Notes: generated from the letters alone by a model not told the origin. Shown: positions 1-9,623, counted from the stretch's first letter. The stretch: 64,000 nt of DNA from Alphaproteobacteria bacterium UBA3002 (GCA_002346425.1 DDZS01000019.1:2142-66141), one strand, 5' to 3'. Made by a program: numbers and translations.

Positions 1-2
1 AA

Positions 3-422
3 CCCAACTTCTGGTGGCTGCTGGGCATCATGCTGCTGTTCTCCTGGATGGCACTGGTGGACGTGGTCCGCGCCGAATTTCTGCGCGGGCGCAACCTCGA
101 GTACGTGCGCGCCGCCCGCGCTCTGGGCGCCAGCAACCAGGTGATCATGTTCAGGCATATCCTGCCCAACGCCATGGTCGCCACCCTGACCTTCTTCCCG
201 TTCATTCTGACCGGTGGCGTCATCACCCTGACCTCTCTCGACTTCCTCGGCTTCGGCCTGCCGCCGGGTGCGCCGTCGCTGGGCGAGCTGATCGCCCAGG
301 GCAAAGCCAACCTGCAGGCACCCTGGCTCGGCATTACCGCCTTTGTCGTGCTGTCACTGATGCTCAGCTTGCTGGTGTTTATCGGCGAGGCCCTGCGCGA
401 TGCCTTCGACCCAAGGAAATGA
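3..422 (+). CDS. yejE: Peptide ABC transporter permease, YejE-like (5' truncated)
   Basis: This is the C-terminal 139 residues of an inner-membrane permease of the Yej/Dpp type; the reading frame is open to the left edge, so the start lies outside the window. The binding-protein-dependent permease (EAA) loop is visible as EYVRAARALGASNQVIMFRH, followed by hydrophobic segments and the family ending DAFDPRK. YejABEF imports oligopeptides and microcin C across the inner membrane, with YejF as the ATPase. The stop codon sits one base before the start of the ATPase gene, so the two are in one operon. Base composition is odd: positions 61-120 have 44 G/C of 60 and 241-300 have 45 of 60, well above the rest of the window. 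Assignment to YejE rather than another Dpp-type permease rests on similarity to the remembered family and on the fused ATPase next door. Confidence 0.85.
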   Translation, partial: PNFWWLLGIMLLFSWMALVDVVRAEFLRGRNLEYVRAARALGASNQVIMFRHILPNAMVATLTFFPFILTGGVITLTSLDFLGFGLPPGAPSLGELIAQGKANLQAPWLGITAFVVLSLMLSLLVFIGEALRDAFDPRK

Positions 423-423
423 G

Positions 424-2016
424 ATGAGCGAACAACCGTTGATCAGCATCCGCAATCTCAGCGTCGCCTTCCGTCAGGGCAACGATCAGACCATGGCGGT
501 CAAGGACGTCAGCTTTAACATCCGCCCCGGCCAGACCCTGGCACTGGTCGGCGAAAGCGGCTCGGGCAAATCGGTCACGGCGCAAAGCATTCTCCGTTTG
601 CATCAGGGCGTCGCCAAGGTGGAAGGACAGATACTGTTTCAGGGCGAAGATTTGCGGCAATACAACCAAACCCAGATGCAGCAATTGCGCGGCAAACGCA
701 TCGCGATGATTTTTCAGGAGCCGATGACGGCGCTAAACCCGCTGCATCAGATCGGTCGGCAGATCGACGAAATGCTGGTGCTGCATCAGCGCATGAGCAA
801 GGCCGAGCGGCTGACGCGTATTCACGAATTACTCGATCAGGTGGGCCTGCCGCATTTTAAAACCCGGTTGAATGCCTATCCACATCAACTCTCTGGCGGT
901 GAACGTCAGCGGGTCATGATTGCCATGGCGATGGCGAATGAACCGGATTTGCTGATTGCCGATGAACCAACCACCGCTCTGGACGTCACGTTACAAGAAC
1001 AGATTCTTGACCTGCTGAAAGAGCTTCAGCAAACGCATCACATGGCCATTTTGCTGATCACGCATGACCTGCATCTGGTACGGCGATTGGCGGAACGCGT
1101 CGTCATCATGCAATATGGCAAGATTGTCGAGCAAGGCGAAACGCAGGCGGTGTTCGATGCGCCGCAAGATGACTATACGCAACATCTGCTTGCGGCTATT
1201 CCCTCGGCTGCTGCTCCTGCCCCGTTAGCGCCTAAAGAGCCGCTAATCGCGTGCGACGACCTTCAGGTAATCTACCAAACCCGGGCGTCGCTCTTGGGCT
1301 TTAAAACAGTCGATAAACACGCGCTGAAACCCTTATCCCTAACAATCCAACCGGGAGAGACGCTCGGACTGGTCGGTGAGAGCGGCTCGGGAAAATCGAC
1401 ATTGGCCCAAGCGCTCTTACGTTTGATTAAAAGCGATGGCGCGATTTACCTGTCGGGTGAACGCATCGATAGCAAAAAAGGCCGCGCCCTACTCCCCGCG
1501 CGCCGCCAAATGCAGCCGGTTTTCCAAGACCCGTATGGCAGCCTGAATCCACGCATGAGTGTGGAGCAGATTATTACGGAAGGCCTGCGCGTGCATTATC
1601 CGGAAATCAAAACCGCCGAACGGCAGGAGCGCGCCGCTGCGATGCTGGACTCGGTGGGCTTGTCACCGGACATGCTGGCCCGCTTCCCCCATGAATTCAG
1701 TGGTGGCCAACGTCAGCGTATCGCGATTGCGCGCGCCATGATGACGGAACCGAAATTGGTGATTTTGGACGAACCGACCTCAGCGCTTGATGTGTCGGTG
1801 CAGGCCCAGATTTTAAGCATGCTGCGCAAATTTCAGCAGGAAAAAGACATTGCCTATTTGTTTATCAGTCACGATTTACGCGTGATCCGCGCCATTTCGC
1901 ATCGGGTGATGGTTCTTAAACAAGGCGAAGTGGTGGAAACCAATAGCACGCAGGCCCTGTTCGCCGACCCGCAGGCGGAGTATACGAAACGATTGCTGAA
2001 AGCGGCGTATTTGTAA
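424..2016 (+). CDS. yejF: Peptide ABC transporter, fused double ATPase (YejF-like)
   Basis: A 530-residue protein with two complete ABC ATPase domains in tandem, as in YejF. It would power peptide uptake through the YejBE permeases at the cytoplasmic face of the inner membrane. Both halves have a Walker A (GESGSGKS; residues 43-50 in the first), a signature (LSGGERQR, then FSGGQRQR) and a Walker B (LLIADEPTTALD, then LVILDEPTSALD). I chose the ATG at 424 because it has an AAGGAA ribosome site in the permease tail and gives the conserved N-terminus; an in-frame ATG at 400 would overlap the permease gene. G/C content is high in the first 150 bases or so and falls afterwards. Convergent with the next gene, one base between the stop codons. 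Confidence 0.93.
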   Translation: MSEQPLISIRNLSVAFRQGNDQTMAVKDVSFNIRPGQTLALVGESGSGKSVTAQSILRLHQGVAKVEGQILFQGEDLRQYNQTQMQQLRGKRIAMIFQEPMTALNPLHQIGRQIDEMLVLHQRMSKAERLTRIHELLDQVGLPHFKTRLNAYPHQLSGGERQRVMIAMAMANEPDLLIADEPTTALDVTLQEQILDLLKELQQTHHMAILLITHDLHLVRRLAERVVIMQYGKIVEQGETQAVFDAPQDDYTQHLLAAIPSAAAPAPLAPKEPLIACDDLQVIYQTRASLLGFKTVDKHALKPLSLTIQPGETLGLVGESGSGKSTLAQALLRLIKSDGAIYLSGERIDSKKGRALLPARRQMQPVFQDPYGSLNPRMSVEQIITEGLRVHYPEIKTAERQERAAAMLDSVGLSPDMLARFPHEFSGGQRQRIAIARAMMTEPKLVILDEPTSALDVSVQAQILSMLRKFQQEKDIAYLFISHDLRVIRAISHRVMVLKQGEVVETNSTQALFADPQAEYTKRLLKAAYL

Positions 2017-2017
2017 C

Positions 2018-3004
2018 CTAGGCCTCGGTGAACAAAATCGTCGAACCCGTGGTGCGCCGCTGCTCTAAGTCTTTATGGGCCATCGCGACATTGCGTAAAT
2101 TGTAGCTTTGCATAATGTTGGCCTTCAGATTTCCGTCGACCACCTCGCTAAATAACGCCGCGCAGGCGACGACATATTCCGAGTGATCGCGAATATAATG
2201 CTCCAGACTAGGCCGCGTCAAAAAGAGCGAGCCGCGCTTCTGTAGACTATTCAGGTCCACCGCCGGTACCGAGCCCGAAGCTTCGCCATAACTGACCATC
2301 ATGCCAAATGGGCCAAGACATTCGAGCGATTGGCGGAAGGTGGCGACACCGACCGAGTCATACACCACGTTGCACCCTGCCCCTTTGGTGATTTCCTGGA
2401 CCGCTTCGACGATATTATCCTGTTTGTAATTCAGCACATGCGCGCACCCATTGGCTTTCGCTAGCTCCGCCTTCTCGGCGCTGCCGACCGTGCCAATCAC
2501 CTTCGCACCGACCGAAGCCGCCCACTGCGCAACAAGCAGTCCGACGCCGCCCGCCGCCGCATGCAGCAATACTGTCGCGCGTTCATCGACTATGAAAGTT
2601 CGACGCACCAGAAAATGCGCCGTTAATCCTTTAACCATCAGCCCTGCCGCGACCTCGGGCGTCACTGGCTCAGGAATTTTGATAATATGCCGTTCATGAA
2701 TGGTGCGGTATTGCGCATACCCACCCAGCGGTCCGGCATAAGCCACTTTATCACCGACGGAGAACCCAAACTCGCACCCCTCACCGACTGCGACGACCTC
2801 ACCTGCACCTTCCACGCCAAGGGTCGCGGGAAAGTCACCAATACCCATCAGTCCTTGCCGGTGATAGATGTCGATATAGTTTAAGCCCACCGCGCGCTGC
2901 TTGATCAGGACTTCACGCGTCCCCGGTTCAGGGACATCAACGTCTACCCAATGCAAGGCCTCCGCGGGCCCGGGCTGATCTAGCCGGATGGCTTTTGCTT
3001 TCAT
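2018..3004 (-). CDS. NADPH:quinone oxidoreductase, zinc-independent MDR family
   Basis: A 328-residue medium-chain dehydrogenase/reductase of the quinone oxidoreductase branch (QorA-like). It has the GroES-like N-terminal domain (LGVEGAGEV near residue 80) and a Rossmann NADPH-binding domain with AAAGGVG near residue 150. The structural and catalytic zinc cysteines of alcohol dehydrogenases are not evident. Members reduce quinones or enones with NADPH in the cytosol. The gene is divergent from mnmE with about 30 bases between the starts, so the two promoters must overlap. The precise substrate cannot be read from the sequence. Confidence 0.88.
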   Translation of the reverse strand: MKAKAIRLDQPGPAEALHWVDVDVPEPGTREVLIKQRAVGLNYIDIYHRQGLMGIGDFPATLGVEGAGEVVAVGEGCEFGFSVGDKVAYAGPLGGYAQYRTIHERHIIKIPEPVTPEVAAGLMVKGLTAHFLVRRTFIVDERATVLLHAAAGGVGLLVAQWAASVGAKVIGTVGSAEKAELAKANGCAHVLNYKQDNIVEAVQEITKGAGCNVVYDSVGVATFRQSLECLGPFGMMVSYGEASGSVPAVDLNSLQKRGSLFLTRPSLEHYIRDHSEYVVACAALFSEVVDGNLKANIMQSYNLRNVAMAHKDLEQRRTTGSTILFTEA

Positions 3005-3034
3005 TGCGGTCGCTTTCTGTTATAGCTCGGCCGC

Positions 3035-4399
3035 ATGATACACGATGGCGCAGAGAATTCAGTAAGCAATTCGCCGGAGGCGGATATTCCCGACCATGCC
3101 CGCGCCATTTTCGCCTGGGCAACCCCGCCGGGGCGTTCTGGCGTTGCGGTGTTGCGAATTTCTGGCGCCTATGTCCCAGCTTGCGCAGCAGCGTTAGGGC
3201 TGGGTGCATTAACACCGCGTCATGCACATCTACGCCAGATCATCGATCCTGATAATGTCGCGCCACTCGATCAGGCGCTTGTGCTCTATTTTAAAGCGCC
3301 CCATAGTTTTACAGGCGAAGACGTGTTGGAACTGCATACCCATGGCAGCCTTGCTGTACGGCATCAGCTAACGTCGGTTTTAAGTGCCCTTCCCATGTGC
3401 CGTGCGGCAGAACCCGGTGAATTCACGCGGCAAGCCTTTACCAATGGCAAGCTCGATTTAGCGCAAGTCGAAGGCTTGGCTGATGTGATCGACGCACAAT
3501 CCGCACGACAGTTAGCACAGGCACAAGAACAGCTGCACGGTTCGCTTAGCGCATTTTATGAGGGGTTGCGCCATGATATCGTGCGCACCCTGGCATTTAT
3601 TGAAGCCTATATTGATTTTCCAGACGAAGAAATTCCCGACGACGTCATGCACACGGTGCGCACTTCCGTTACAGAAGCCCAAGATCGCATACAGCGCGTT
3701 CTGCAAGCACCAAACACCGGTGAAAAAATTCGTGAAGGCTTTACTGTTGCGATCATTGGCTCCCCAAATGTAGGGAAATCGAGTTTGCTTAATGCGATTG
3801 CGAAACGTGATGTAGCAATCGTATCCGACATCCCGGGCACTACGCGGGATACCATAGAGGTAAGCATAGAGTTACACGGCTATTTGGTGACATTAATCGA
3901 TACTGCGGGGCTGCGAGAGACCACCGACCAGGTAGAACAATTGGGGATCGAACGTAGTCGGCATTATGAGAAAAATGCTGATGTGATCCTACGCGTAACT
4001 GATCACGTTCCAGATCCGAAACAACCCAAGAGCGCTCTGGAGAAAAATGAGATTATGATCATTAATAAATGTGATCAGTTTCCATATGAGCCATCTCCCG
4101 AAATGTGCTACATATCCGCTAAAACGGGTGAGAATATCGACCAGCTTTTAGCGTTGATAGCGGCTAAATTGGCACTGACGGTATCTCGTCAACAAGACAT
4201 TGTGATTACACGCGCGCGTCATCGCCAAGCACTGATTGCAGCGGCGGAAGCGCTAAAAGGATTTAATCAAGAAAAAGTCTATGAGTTAATGGCAGAAGAG
4301 CTGCGCCATGCTGCCTTTCATATCGGTAAAATCACTGGTAAAGTTGAAGTAGATCAGTTATTAGAGGTGATCTTTTCAGAATTTTGTATCGGTAAATAG
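3035..4399 (+). CDS. mnmE: tRNA uridine-5-carboxymethylaminomethyl GTPase MnmE
   Basis: 454 residues, normal for the family. With MnmG it modifies the wobble uridine (U34) of several tRNAs. The N-terminal folate-binding domain has [16 protein letters not shown]; the inserted G domain has a P-loop (GSPNVGKSS), [15 protein letters not shown] and NKCD; the C-terminus ends in the conserved FCIGK, whose Cys is needed for activity. The start at 3035 gives about 28 residues before the conserved block, slightly long; no better start is visible. The stop is followed two bases later by the GTG start of mnmG, so they are co-transcribed. G/C content falls along the gene towards the par region. Confidence 0.96.
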   Translation: MIHDGAENSVSNSPEADIPDHARAIFAWATPPGRSGVAVLRISGAYVPACAAALGLGALTPRHAHLRQIIDPDNVAPLDQALVLYFKAPHSFTGEDVLELHTHGSLAVRHQLTSVLSALPMCRAAEPGEFTRQAFTNGKLDLAQVEGLADVIDAQSARQLAQAQEQLHGSLSAFYEGLRHDIVRTLAFIEAYIDFPDEEIPDDVMHTVRTSVTEAQDRIQRVLQAPNTGEKIREGFTVAIIGSPNVGKSSLLNAIAKRDVAIVSDIPGTTRDTIEVSIELHGYLVTLIDTAGLRETTDQVEQLGIERSRHYEKNADVILRVTDHVPDPKQPKSALEKNEIMIINKCDQFPYEPSPEMCYISAKTGENIDQLLALIAAKLALTVSRQQDIVITRARHRQALIAAAEALKGFNQEKVYELMAEELRHAAFHIGKITGKVEVDQLLEVIFSEFCIGK

Positions 4400-4401
4400 G
4401 A

Positions 4402-6258
4402 GTGTTTCACGTGAAACATTTTGATGTAATTGTAATAGGCGGTGGGCATGCAGGCACAGAGGCTGCAGCCGCATCTGCGCGGATGGGCATCAATACGGCT
4501 TTAATTACGCACCGATATGATACGATCGGTGAAATGTCATGCAATCCGGCTATTGGTGGTATCGGTAAAGGAACATTAGTCCGCGAAGTGGATGCGCTAG
4601 ACGGCGTTATGGGTCGCGCAATCGATCAAGCGGGTATCCATTTTCGCATTCTTAACCAAAGTCGGGGACCAGCTGTCCATGGGCCGCGCGCCCAAGCGGA
4701 TCGTGCGTTATATAAAGCGGCAGTGCAATCCATATTAAATGAATATAGCTGCCTCACGATTATTGAAGACGCTATAGACGATATCATTTGGGAGGATGGG
4801 TGCGTCAAATCTGTAGTAGGTAAAAAAGAGAGTTACGGTTGCGATGCGGTGGTTCTAACCACGGGTACCTTTCTCAACGGATTAATTCATATCGGGGATA
4901 AGACAACGCCCGCCGGGCGAGTTGGCGAAGCCCCTTCCTATGGACTTTCTGAACGCTTGCGCGATGCTGGATTGCAATTAGGACGTTTAAAAACGGGCAC
5001 CCCTGCCAGATTAAACGGGAAAACTATAGATTGGTCTGTGTTGCAAGAGCAACCTGGGGATCTGATCCCTACCCCATTTTCCTATATCACGGATAGCATT
5101 ACCACTCCGCAAATACGGTGCTTTATAACGCATACTAATGAAGAAACCCACCGCATCATTCAAGAGAACATACATCGTTCTGCTATGTATTCTGGTCAAA
5201 TCGAAGGGGTTGGTCCACGGTATTGTCCATCCATCGAAGATAAAGTCACTCGTTTTGCTGATAAGTCACAGCATCAGATTTTCCTGGAGCCGGAAGGGTT
5301 AGACGATGATACCATTTATCCTAATGGTATATCGACTTCCTTGCCTGAAGAAGTCCAGCATGCGTTCATCCGTAGTATGAAAGGACTTGAGTCCGTTGAG
5401 ATCCTTCGCCCAGGTTATGCAATCGAATATGATTATATTGATCCTAGGGAGTTGTGTCCTGCCCTAGAAACTAAAAAAGTCTCTGGGTTATTTCTGGCGG
5501 GACAAATTAATGGCACGACGGGATATGAAGAGGCGGCTGGTCAAGGTATCATTGCGGGTATTAATGCAGCCTCCAAAGTGAGTAATCGTCCTGCTTTCAC
5601 TGTATCGCGTGCCGATGCGTATTTAGGTGTGATGATCGATGATCTGATTACTCTAGGCACTAAAGAGCCGTACCGTATGTTTACCTCGCGCTCCGAATTC
5701 CGGTTAAGTTTGAGGGCTGATAATGCTGACCGTCGCCTCACACCATTAGGCATTCAGCAAGGATGTGTGGATCAAACTAGAGTGGATATTTTTAATAGTA
5801 AAATGTTAGCTATTCATAAAGCCGAAAAGACATTACAGTCACTGCGAATCACACCGAGCGCGGCGCAGAAGCATGGAATCAAAATCAATCAAGATGGTGT
5901 ACAGCGTTCAGCAATGGAATTATTGGCGCTTTCGGATGTTTCACGTGAAACGCTGATTAGCATTTGGCCAGATATTTCCAATATACGTCCGGCGGTATTT
6001 GATCAATGCGCCATCGACGCCATGTATGCACGTTATTTAAAACGGCAGGAATCGGAGCGGAATGCTTTAGTACAAGAGGAAGCCGTTACCATACCCGCAA
6101 ATTTAAATTACAAAGATATACCATCGCTTTCTAACGAGATTAAAGAAAAGCTTCAACAAGCTAAGCCGAATAATATTCGTATGGCAAGCCAGATACCGGG
6201 CATGACGCCTGCAGCTGTTATTGCATTATTATCATATATCAATCGACAACGTGCCTAA
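4402..6258 (+). CDS. mnmG: tRNA U34 modification enzyme MnmG (FAD-dependent)
   Basis: 618 residues, full length. MnmG (GidA) is the FAD partner of MnmE in wobble-uridine modification. The N-terminal dinucleotide fold has [12 protein letters not shown] near residue 12, followed by [13 protein letters not shown] and the family signature [11 protein letters not shown]. The start is a GTG at 4402; a second GTG lies in frame at 4411. Both lie in or next to a perfect 16-bp parS palindrome that encodes the first residues FHVKH. A second parS-like site lies in frame at 5937-5952 and encodes the DVSRET stretch. The 3' end overlaps rsmG. Composition is AT-rich relative to the rest of the window. Confidence 0.96.
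   Translation: MFHVKHFDVIVIGGGHAGTEAAAASARMGINTALITHRYDTIGEMSCNPAIGGIGKGTLVREVDALDGVMGRAIDQAGIHFRILNQSRGPAVHGPRAQADRALYKAAVQSILNEYSCLTIIEDAIDDIIWEDGCVKSVVGKKESYGCDAVVLTTGTFLNGLIHIGDKTTPAGRVGEAPSYGLSERLRDAGLQLGRLKTGTPARLNGKTIDWSVLQEQPGDLIPTPFSYITDSITTPQIRCFITHTNEETHRIIQENIHRSAMYSGQIEGVGPRYCPSIEDKVTRFADKSQHQIFLEPEGLDDDTIYPNGISTSLPEEVQHAFIRSMKGLESVEILRPGYAIEYDYIDPRELCPALETKKVSGLFLAGQINGTTGYEEAAGQGIIAGINAASKVSNRPAFTVSRADAYLGVMIDDLITLGTKEPYRMFTSRSEFRLSLRADNADRRLTPLGIQQGCVDQTRVDIFNSKMLAIHKAEKTLQSLRITPSAAQKHGIKINQDGVQRSAMELLALSDVSRETLISIWPDISNIRPAVFDQCAIDAMYARYLKRQESERNALVQEEAVTIPANLNYKDIPSLSNEIKEKLQQAKPNNIRMASQIPGMTPAAVIALLSYINRQRA
4403..4418. promoter_or_regulatory. parS: parS site 1 (ParB-binding), overlaps mnmG start
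   Basis: TGTTTCACGTGAAACA is a perfect 16-bp palindrome and matches the widely conserved bacterial parS consensus, which is bound by ParB. It starts on the second base of the GTG start codon of mnmG. parAB lies 2.4 kb downstream. Confidence 0.92.
5937..5952. promoter_or_regulatory. parS: parS-like site 2 inside mnmG
   Basis: TGTTTCACGTGAAACG differs from site 1 only in the last base. It lies in the mnmG coding sequence and encodes the VSRET stretch. Probably a ParB nucleation site in the same cluster. Confidence 0.85.
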
Positions 6259-6862
6259 ACCGATTTCTTTACTTGACGTTCCACGTGGAACAATGGAGCG
6301 GCTCGAACACTATGTTGCGCTATTGCTGAAATGGCAACGATCTATTAATTTAATTTCTAATGCTGATGCGACACTGATCTGGGAACGGCATATTGTCGAT
6401 GCGCATCAATTATTGCCTATAGTGTTGGGCCATCGACCATCACATATAATAGATATTGGTAGTGGTGGTGGCATTCCAGGTATAGTATTGGCGATACTGC
6501 ATGATACCCCGATCACATTGGTTGAATCAGATCGCCGCAAAATTGCATTTTTAGAAACCGTCTGTGCTGAGCTGAATTTGTTCCACGTGAAACTATTATG
6601 CCAACGTATCGAAGATGTAGAGATACAAAAACCTGACATAATTACCGCGCGAGGATGCGCGTCAATTGATCAAATGCTACAGTGGATTGAGACTATTATG
6701 TGTCCAACCACCATTTGCGTATTTCCAAAAGGGAAAACTTACGCTATGGAATTAGAAGAGGCGCAACATCATTGGCAATTTGATTATGTCGCGCATGTAA
6801 GTGAAACCGATACAAACGCACGGATCCTTGAATTATGCAACATCCATCGCCGCGCATCTTAG
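6251..6862 (+). CDS. rsmG: 16S rRNA (guanine-527-N7)-methyltransferase RsmG
   Basis: 203 residues from the GTG at 6251, normal for RsmG (GidB), which methylates G527 of 16S rRNA with S-adenosylmethionine. The AdoMet-binding motif is [15 protein letters not shown] near residue 70, and the N-terminal [13 protein letters not shown] block is typical. Another in-frame start at 6221 would add ten residues and lengthen the overlap with mnmG; I prefer 6251 because the family normally begins shortly before the DVPRGT segment. That segment is encoded by a parS-like site, and another lies at 6579-6594. The 3' end overlaps parA by 28 bases. This is one of the most AT-rich stretches (6301-6360 has 21 G/C of 60). 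Confidence 0.93.
   Translation: MPKPISLLDVPRGTMERLEHYVALLLKWQRSINLISNADATLIWERHIVDAHQLLPIVLGHRPSHIIDIGSGGGIPGIVLAILHDTPITLVESDRRKIAFLETVCAELNLFHVKLLCQRIEDVEIQKPDIITARGCASIDQMLQWIETIMCPTTICVFPKGKTYAMELEEAQHHWQFDYVAHVSETDTNARILELCNIHRRAS
6277..6292. promoter_or_regulatory. parS: parS-like site 3 in rsmG
   Basis: CGTTCCACGTGGAACA matches the TGTTCCACGTGGAACA variant of parS at 15 of 16 positions, and its inner 14 bases are a perfect palindrome. It lies just after the rsmG start and encodes DVPRGT. Confidence 0.85.
6579..6594. promoter_or_regulatory. parS: parS-like site 4 in rsmG
   Basis: TGTTCCACGTGAAACT combines the two parS half-site variants with one mismatch in the last base. It is in frame inside rsmG (encoding FHVKL), 241 bases upstream of the parA start. 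Confidence 0.75.
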
Positions 6863-7638
6863 CTATAGTCAATCAAAAGGGCGGGGTGGGCAAAACAACG
6901 ACTGCCGTGAATATGGCTACCGCGTTAGCGGCTATTGGTAAAAAAGTGCTTTTAATTGATTTGGATCCCCAAGGAAACGCGAGTACTGGATTAGGTGTCG
7001 ATTCGCGGCGTAGAACGATCAATAGTTATCACGTGCTGATAGACCAACGCCCCTTATCTGAAGCGGTTATTGCTACGGATATACCGCGCTTAGACATTGT
7101 GCCAGCGAATATCGATTTATCCGCAGCGGAAATTGAGCTTGTAGCTGTCAGCCGCCGTGAATACCAATTAGCAAATATCGTGCAGCAATCACACACAGAG
7201 CATGACTATATTTTGATTGATTGTCCGCCCTCGCTCGGCTTAATCACACTGAACGCACTTACTTGTTCCGACTCCGTAATAATCCCCCTTCAGTGTGAGT
7301 TTTACGCTTTGGAGGGCCTAAGTCATCTGCTTAAAACGATTAAGCTCATACAGCATAAATTAAACCCCGCACTGACGATCCATGGTGTCGTTTTAACCAT
7401 GTATGATCGTCGAAATAAATTAACGGAACATATCGAGCATGATGTGCGCAGTTTTATGGGCGAGGATGTGTATCAAACCGTCATTCCGCGTAATGTGCGG
7501 ATATCAGAAGCGCCGTCGCATGGAAAGCCGGCCATTGTGTATGATTTGAATTGTGCCGGTTCTAAAGCTTATCTGAATTTAGCCAAAGAATTGATCCAGC
7601 GTGAAAAGCGTTGGGTAAAAGCGCAGCAAGTAGCCTAG
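6835..7638 (+). CDS. parA: Chromosome partitioning ATPase ParA
   Basis: 267 residues. ParA (Soj) is the deviant Walker ATPase that forms a nucleoid-bound gradient and moves ParB-parS complexes apart. The deviant Walker A KGGVGKTTT is at about residues 15-23, followed by LIDLDPQGNAS and the Walker B-like DYILIDCPPSLG. The start overlaps the rsmG end by 28 bases, and parB starts ten bases after its stop. With parB and the parS sites in mnmG and rsmG this is a complete chromosomal segregation locus. Confidence 0.97.
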   Translation: MQHPSPRILAIVNQKGGVGKTTTAVNMATALAAIGKKVLLIDLDPQGNASTGLGVDSRRRTINSYHVLIDQRPLSEAVIATDIPRLDIVPANIDLSAAEIELVAVSRREYQLANIVQQSHTEHDYILIDCPPSLGLITLNALTCSDSVIIPLQCEFYALEGLSHLLKTIKLIQHKLNPALTIHGVVLTMYDRRNKLTEHIEHDVRSFMGEDVYQTVIPRNVRISEAPSHGKPAIVYDLNCAGSKAYLNLAKELIQREKRWVKAQQVA

Positions 7639-7647
7639 GGAGTTTGT

Positions 7648-8598
7648 ATGAATAAAGCAGCCACAAGCAAGGGATTGGGTAAAGGCCTTTCCGCGTTGAT
7701 GGGAGAAGAATATAGTAGCTCGATGCAGGCGTCGAATGATGCCTCTGGCGAAGTGAAAGAAGGATTAACCCAATTGCTGGTCGCAAATGTGCATAGCGGC
7801 ACCTTCCAACCGCGGACACATTTTGATGATACCTACTTACATGAATTAGCGGATTCGATTGAGAAAAATGGGGTCATGCAGCCGATTATCGTGCGCCCCT
7901 CCCCAAAATATGAAGGGCAATATGAGATTATTGCCGGTGAACGCCGCTGGCGGGCGTCTAAATTAGCTGAAATCGGTACTATTCCCGCGATTATACGCGA
8001 TATTGACGACAAATTAGCGCTTGAACTCGCGCTGGTTGAAAATATTCAACGGCAAGATTTGAACGCGATCGAAGAAGCGGCCGGGTATCAGCGTTTGATC
8101 GATGAATTTAATTACACACAAGAGGCCCTGGCGCACACGGTCGGGAAAAGCCGTAGCCATATTGCCAATTTGCTTCGCCTCTTGAGTCTGCCGGAGCCAG
8201 TGCAGCAATCCGTACGCGAAGGTAAACTTAGTATGGGGCATGCGCGCGCCCTGCTCGGTGCGAAAGACATCGAAGCACTGGCAAAACGCGTCATGGATGA
8301 AGCCTTAAATGTCCGCCAAACCGAAACACTGGCAAAAGGTGGCAGCCTGGAACCGGTGGCAGCGCCGAGTTTTGGGGGGACGCCGACGCGTGATCGTAGC
8401 AATCAAGGCGGCTCTGGTAAGAGCAGGGGCAGTGCGAAAGATCCGGATATAATAGCTCTGGAAGAAACCTTGTCCGAAAATCTTGGTTTATCCGTCAGCA
8501 TCGAAGATAAAGGCGATCAGTCGGGCACCATTTTGTTGCATTATAAGAATTTGAGGCAATTAGACGAGATTTTACAGCGGCTTGGCGATTCAATCTAA
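7648..8598 (+). CDS. parB: Chromosome partitioning protein ParB (CTPase)
   Basis: 316 residues. ParB binds parS, loads and slides as a CTP-dependent clamp, and is the cargo of ParA. Visible parts: the N-terminal KGLGKGLSALMGEE, the CTP-binding box GERRWRA near residue 100, a helix-turn-helix around TQEALAHTVGKSRSHIANLL, a Gly/Ser-rich linker (residues 245-270 or so) and a C-terminal dimerisation domain. The gene ends convergently with holA, sharing the tetranucleotide CTAA for both stop codons. Confidence 0.96.
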   Translation: MNKAATSKGLGKGLSALMGEEYSSSMQASNDASGEVKEGLTQLLVANVHSGTFQPRTHFDDTYLHELADSIEKNGVMQPIIVRPSPKYEGQYEIIAGERRWRASKLAEIGTIPAIIRDIDDKLALELALVENIQRQDLNAIEEAAGYQRLIDEFNYTQEALAHTVGKSRSHIANLLRLLSLPEPVQQSVREGKLSMGHARALLGAKDIEALAKRVMDEALNVRQTETLAKGGSLEPVAAPSFGGTPTRDRSNQGGSGKSRGSAKDPDIIALEETLSENLGLSVSIEDKGDQSGTILLHYKNLRQLDEILQRLGDSI

Positions 8599-9623
8599 CG
8601 GCCCGCGGCCTGACACCGTTTTAACGTAAACAATAATTGCTGCGGTAGGTAAACCGGCAAACCGCTGGCACTGCTTTTTAGCGCTATCTCCCATTCGAAT
8701 AACTGATGCAGCATGTGATCGAGCATTTTACCAGACCATTGCCCGACCTGTCGCGCTAAAGTATCCTGCTGTTTGAAAAAAATAGGAGGGCGGAAGGACT
8801 TGACGGCCTGAGCGGGTGATTCCCCAGCATCCACTTGCTGGCGTAGATGCTGCAGGCGGCTAAAATAGGTCAGTAAAATGCGCAGCATCGCAATATCCTG
8901 CACGTCTTCAGCGCGCAGGCGATCGTAATAATTCATGGCTTGGGCATAGTGGTGCGAAGCGACGGCCTCACAAAATTCATTAAGCTGGCGCTCACGCGAT
9001 GCATCGGTCACGGCCATCACATCCGAAAGCTCAACAGTGGTCTGTTCGCCCATATAAAGCGAAAGTTTTTCCAGCTCACTGAGGATAATCATCCGATCGC
9101 CGCCCAATTGTTGCGCCATCCAGCGTAAGGCATCGGGTTTGACCTGCAACCCGTAGCCTTGCAAGGTTTGTGTGATCAATTTTTCGAGCGACCACCCATC
9201 GTCCTGATAACAGGGTAGGGCGGCCATCGCTTTATCGGCTTCAGCCCATTTGCGTAATGGTGAGCGGGCGCTTAAATCATCCGACAAAATGATTAGATAC
9301 GCGTTTTGCGCATTCAAATATTCCGCGGCATCCTGAAAAATCTTGGCCTGTTTGTCGCCAGCATCACGGATGACGACCACACGGCGGCCCCCGGTAAAGC
9401 TCATCGCGGTCAATTCATCGGCGAGCCGCGCCGGATCATCTTGGAGTTGATCGCCCCCTAAATCGGCGCGGTTAAAAGGGTCTTGCAGGTCTTGCAAAAA
9501 ATGTCCGGCAATCTGGTCAAGCCGCTGGCGGATTAACCCACGATCTGGGCCATACAACAAGACACCGCAGCTTTGTGCAGGTTGCGCGACAAAACCGTCG
9601 ACCTGTTTGGTCGTAAGTTTCAT
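8595..9623 (-). CDS. holA: DNA polymerase III subunit delta
   Basis: 342 residues, the usual HolA length. The delta subunit opens the sliding clamp as part of the clamp loader. The N-terminal block CGVLLYGPDRGLIRQR and the absence of a functional P-loop fit HolA, as does the C-terminal region around FKQQDTLARQVGQWS. It is the last gene of the operon DUF3576-leuS-lptE-holA; its ATG overlaps the lptE stop by four bases, suggesting translational coupling. Identification rests on the family pattern and on the very common lptE-holA pairing. Confidence 0.93.
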   Translation of the reverse strand: MKLTTKQVDGFVAQPAQSCGVLLYGPDRGLIRQRLDQIAGHFLQDLQDPFNRADLGGDQLQDDPARLADELTAMSFTGGRRVVVIRDAGDKQAKIFQDAAEYLNAQNAYLIILSDDLSARSPLRKWAEADKAMAALPCYQDDGWSLEKLITQTLQGYGLQVKPDALRWMAQQLGGDRMIILSELEKLSLYMGEQTTVELSDVMAVTDASRERQLNEFCEAVASHHYAQAMNYYDRLRAEDVQDIAMLRILLTYFSRLQHLRQQVDAGESPAQAVKSFRPPIFFKQQDTLARQVGQWSGKMLDHMLHQLFEWEIALKSSASGLPVYLPQQLLFTLKRCQAAGR

